From Gemmatimonadota bacterium (GTDB lineage Bacteria > Gemmatimonadota > Gemmatimonadetes > Gemmatimonadales > GWC2-71-9): a stretch of DNA of 5,740 bases. The translations under genes and the position numbers were made by a program. Numbering within the stretch: position 1 is the stretch's first letter; each line of letters begins with the position of its first letter. A model generated the notes under the pieces. It saw only the letters and a program-made list of their open reading frames with translations. It was not told where the DNA came from and ran no database searches. Location of the stretch: the NCBI GenBank assembly GCA_003221985.1, contig QHUQ01000008.1:1-5740 (forward strand). Direction: 5' to 3'. This document shows positions 5,682-5,740 of the stretch, one piece after another.

Positions 5682-5740
5682 TTATCGCTCCTTCCTGGCG
5701 CACGCGGCCGCCAGAGGACCGGCCGACACCAGGCGATCGG
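5682..5740 (-). CDS. Possible 3' end of a convergent gene (18 codons)
   Basis: On the minus strand a frame enters at the right edge, reads DRLVSAGPLAAACARKER and stops at TAA (5684-5682). Its composition and high GC at third positions resemble a real C-terminus, and it would leave 18 bp to the plus-strand operon. Competing readings exist, so this is only a candidate. One is a plus-strand frame from ATG 5672 without an RBS. The other is a second minus frame ending at 5629. Confidence 0.35.
   Translation of the reverse strand, partial: DRLVSAGPLAAACARKER

Noticed and set aside
5695..5714. Hairpin CTGGCG/CGCCAG as operon terminator
   Set aside because: Only 6 bp with an 8-nt loop and no T-run on either strand. 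It shares CGGCCGCCAG with the terminator at 1632-1641, which I take as chance in GC-rich DNA.
5672..5740. Start of another plus-strand gene at ATG 5672
   Set aside because: No Shine-Dalgarno sequence, only 23 codons visible and Pro/Arg-rich; the minus-strand tail is slightly more protein-like.

Overview
The window comes from a GC-rich bacterial genome, most likely a soil or freshwater member of the Gemmatimonadota or a similar phylum. This assignment rests on the Big2/FN3 lipoprotein style, the high GC at third codon positions and the accessory carbamoylation operon, not on any marker gene.

Left part (1-1753), all read on the minus strand. A secreted lipoprotein gene starts at 1381 and runs off the left edge. 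It has a signal peptide, three Big2 Ig-like domains, one FN3 domain and the start of another C-terminal domain. Its leader of about 370 nt is the most striking element. It holds two copies of the GEMM / cyclic di-GMP-I riboswitch aptamer (1677-1753 and 1497-1582) separated by a strong intrinsic terminator (1620-1675). Next come a G-tract/C-tract switch and an anti-Shine-Dalgarno sequence in front of the ribosome binding site. The layout suggests two-step control by a cyclic dinucleotide, first of transcription and then of translation, of a surface-exposed, adhesin-like protein.

Middle (1754-2037): a divergent intergenic region in which I find no convincing promoter or gene.

Right part (2038-5663), plus strand: a tightly packed four-gene operon. 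It encodes a NodU/CmcH/TobZ-type O-carbamoyltransferase, an SxtJ-family membrane protein, a 52-aa DUF5989/SxtK-like single-helix membrane protein, and a membrane-anchored SGNH/GDSL-like hydrolase. The order matches what I recall of sxtI-sxtJ-sxtK-sxtL in cyanobacterial saxitoxin clusters. Nothing here encodes the toxin backbone, so I read it as a portable carbamoylation module acting on a glycan or another small molecule. Two of the four genes appear to use TTG starts, and the spacing implies translational coupling.

Right edge (5664-5740): possibly the last 18 codons of a convergent minus-strand gene, weakly supported.
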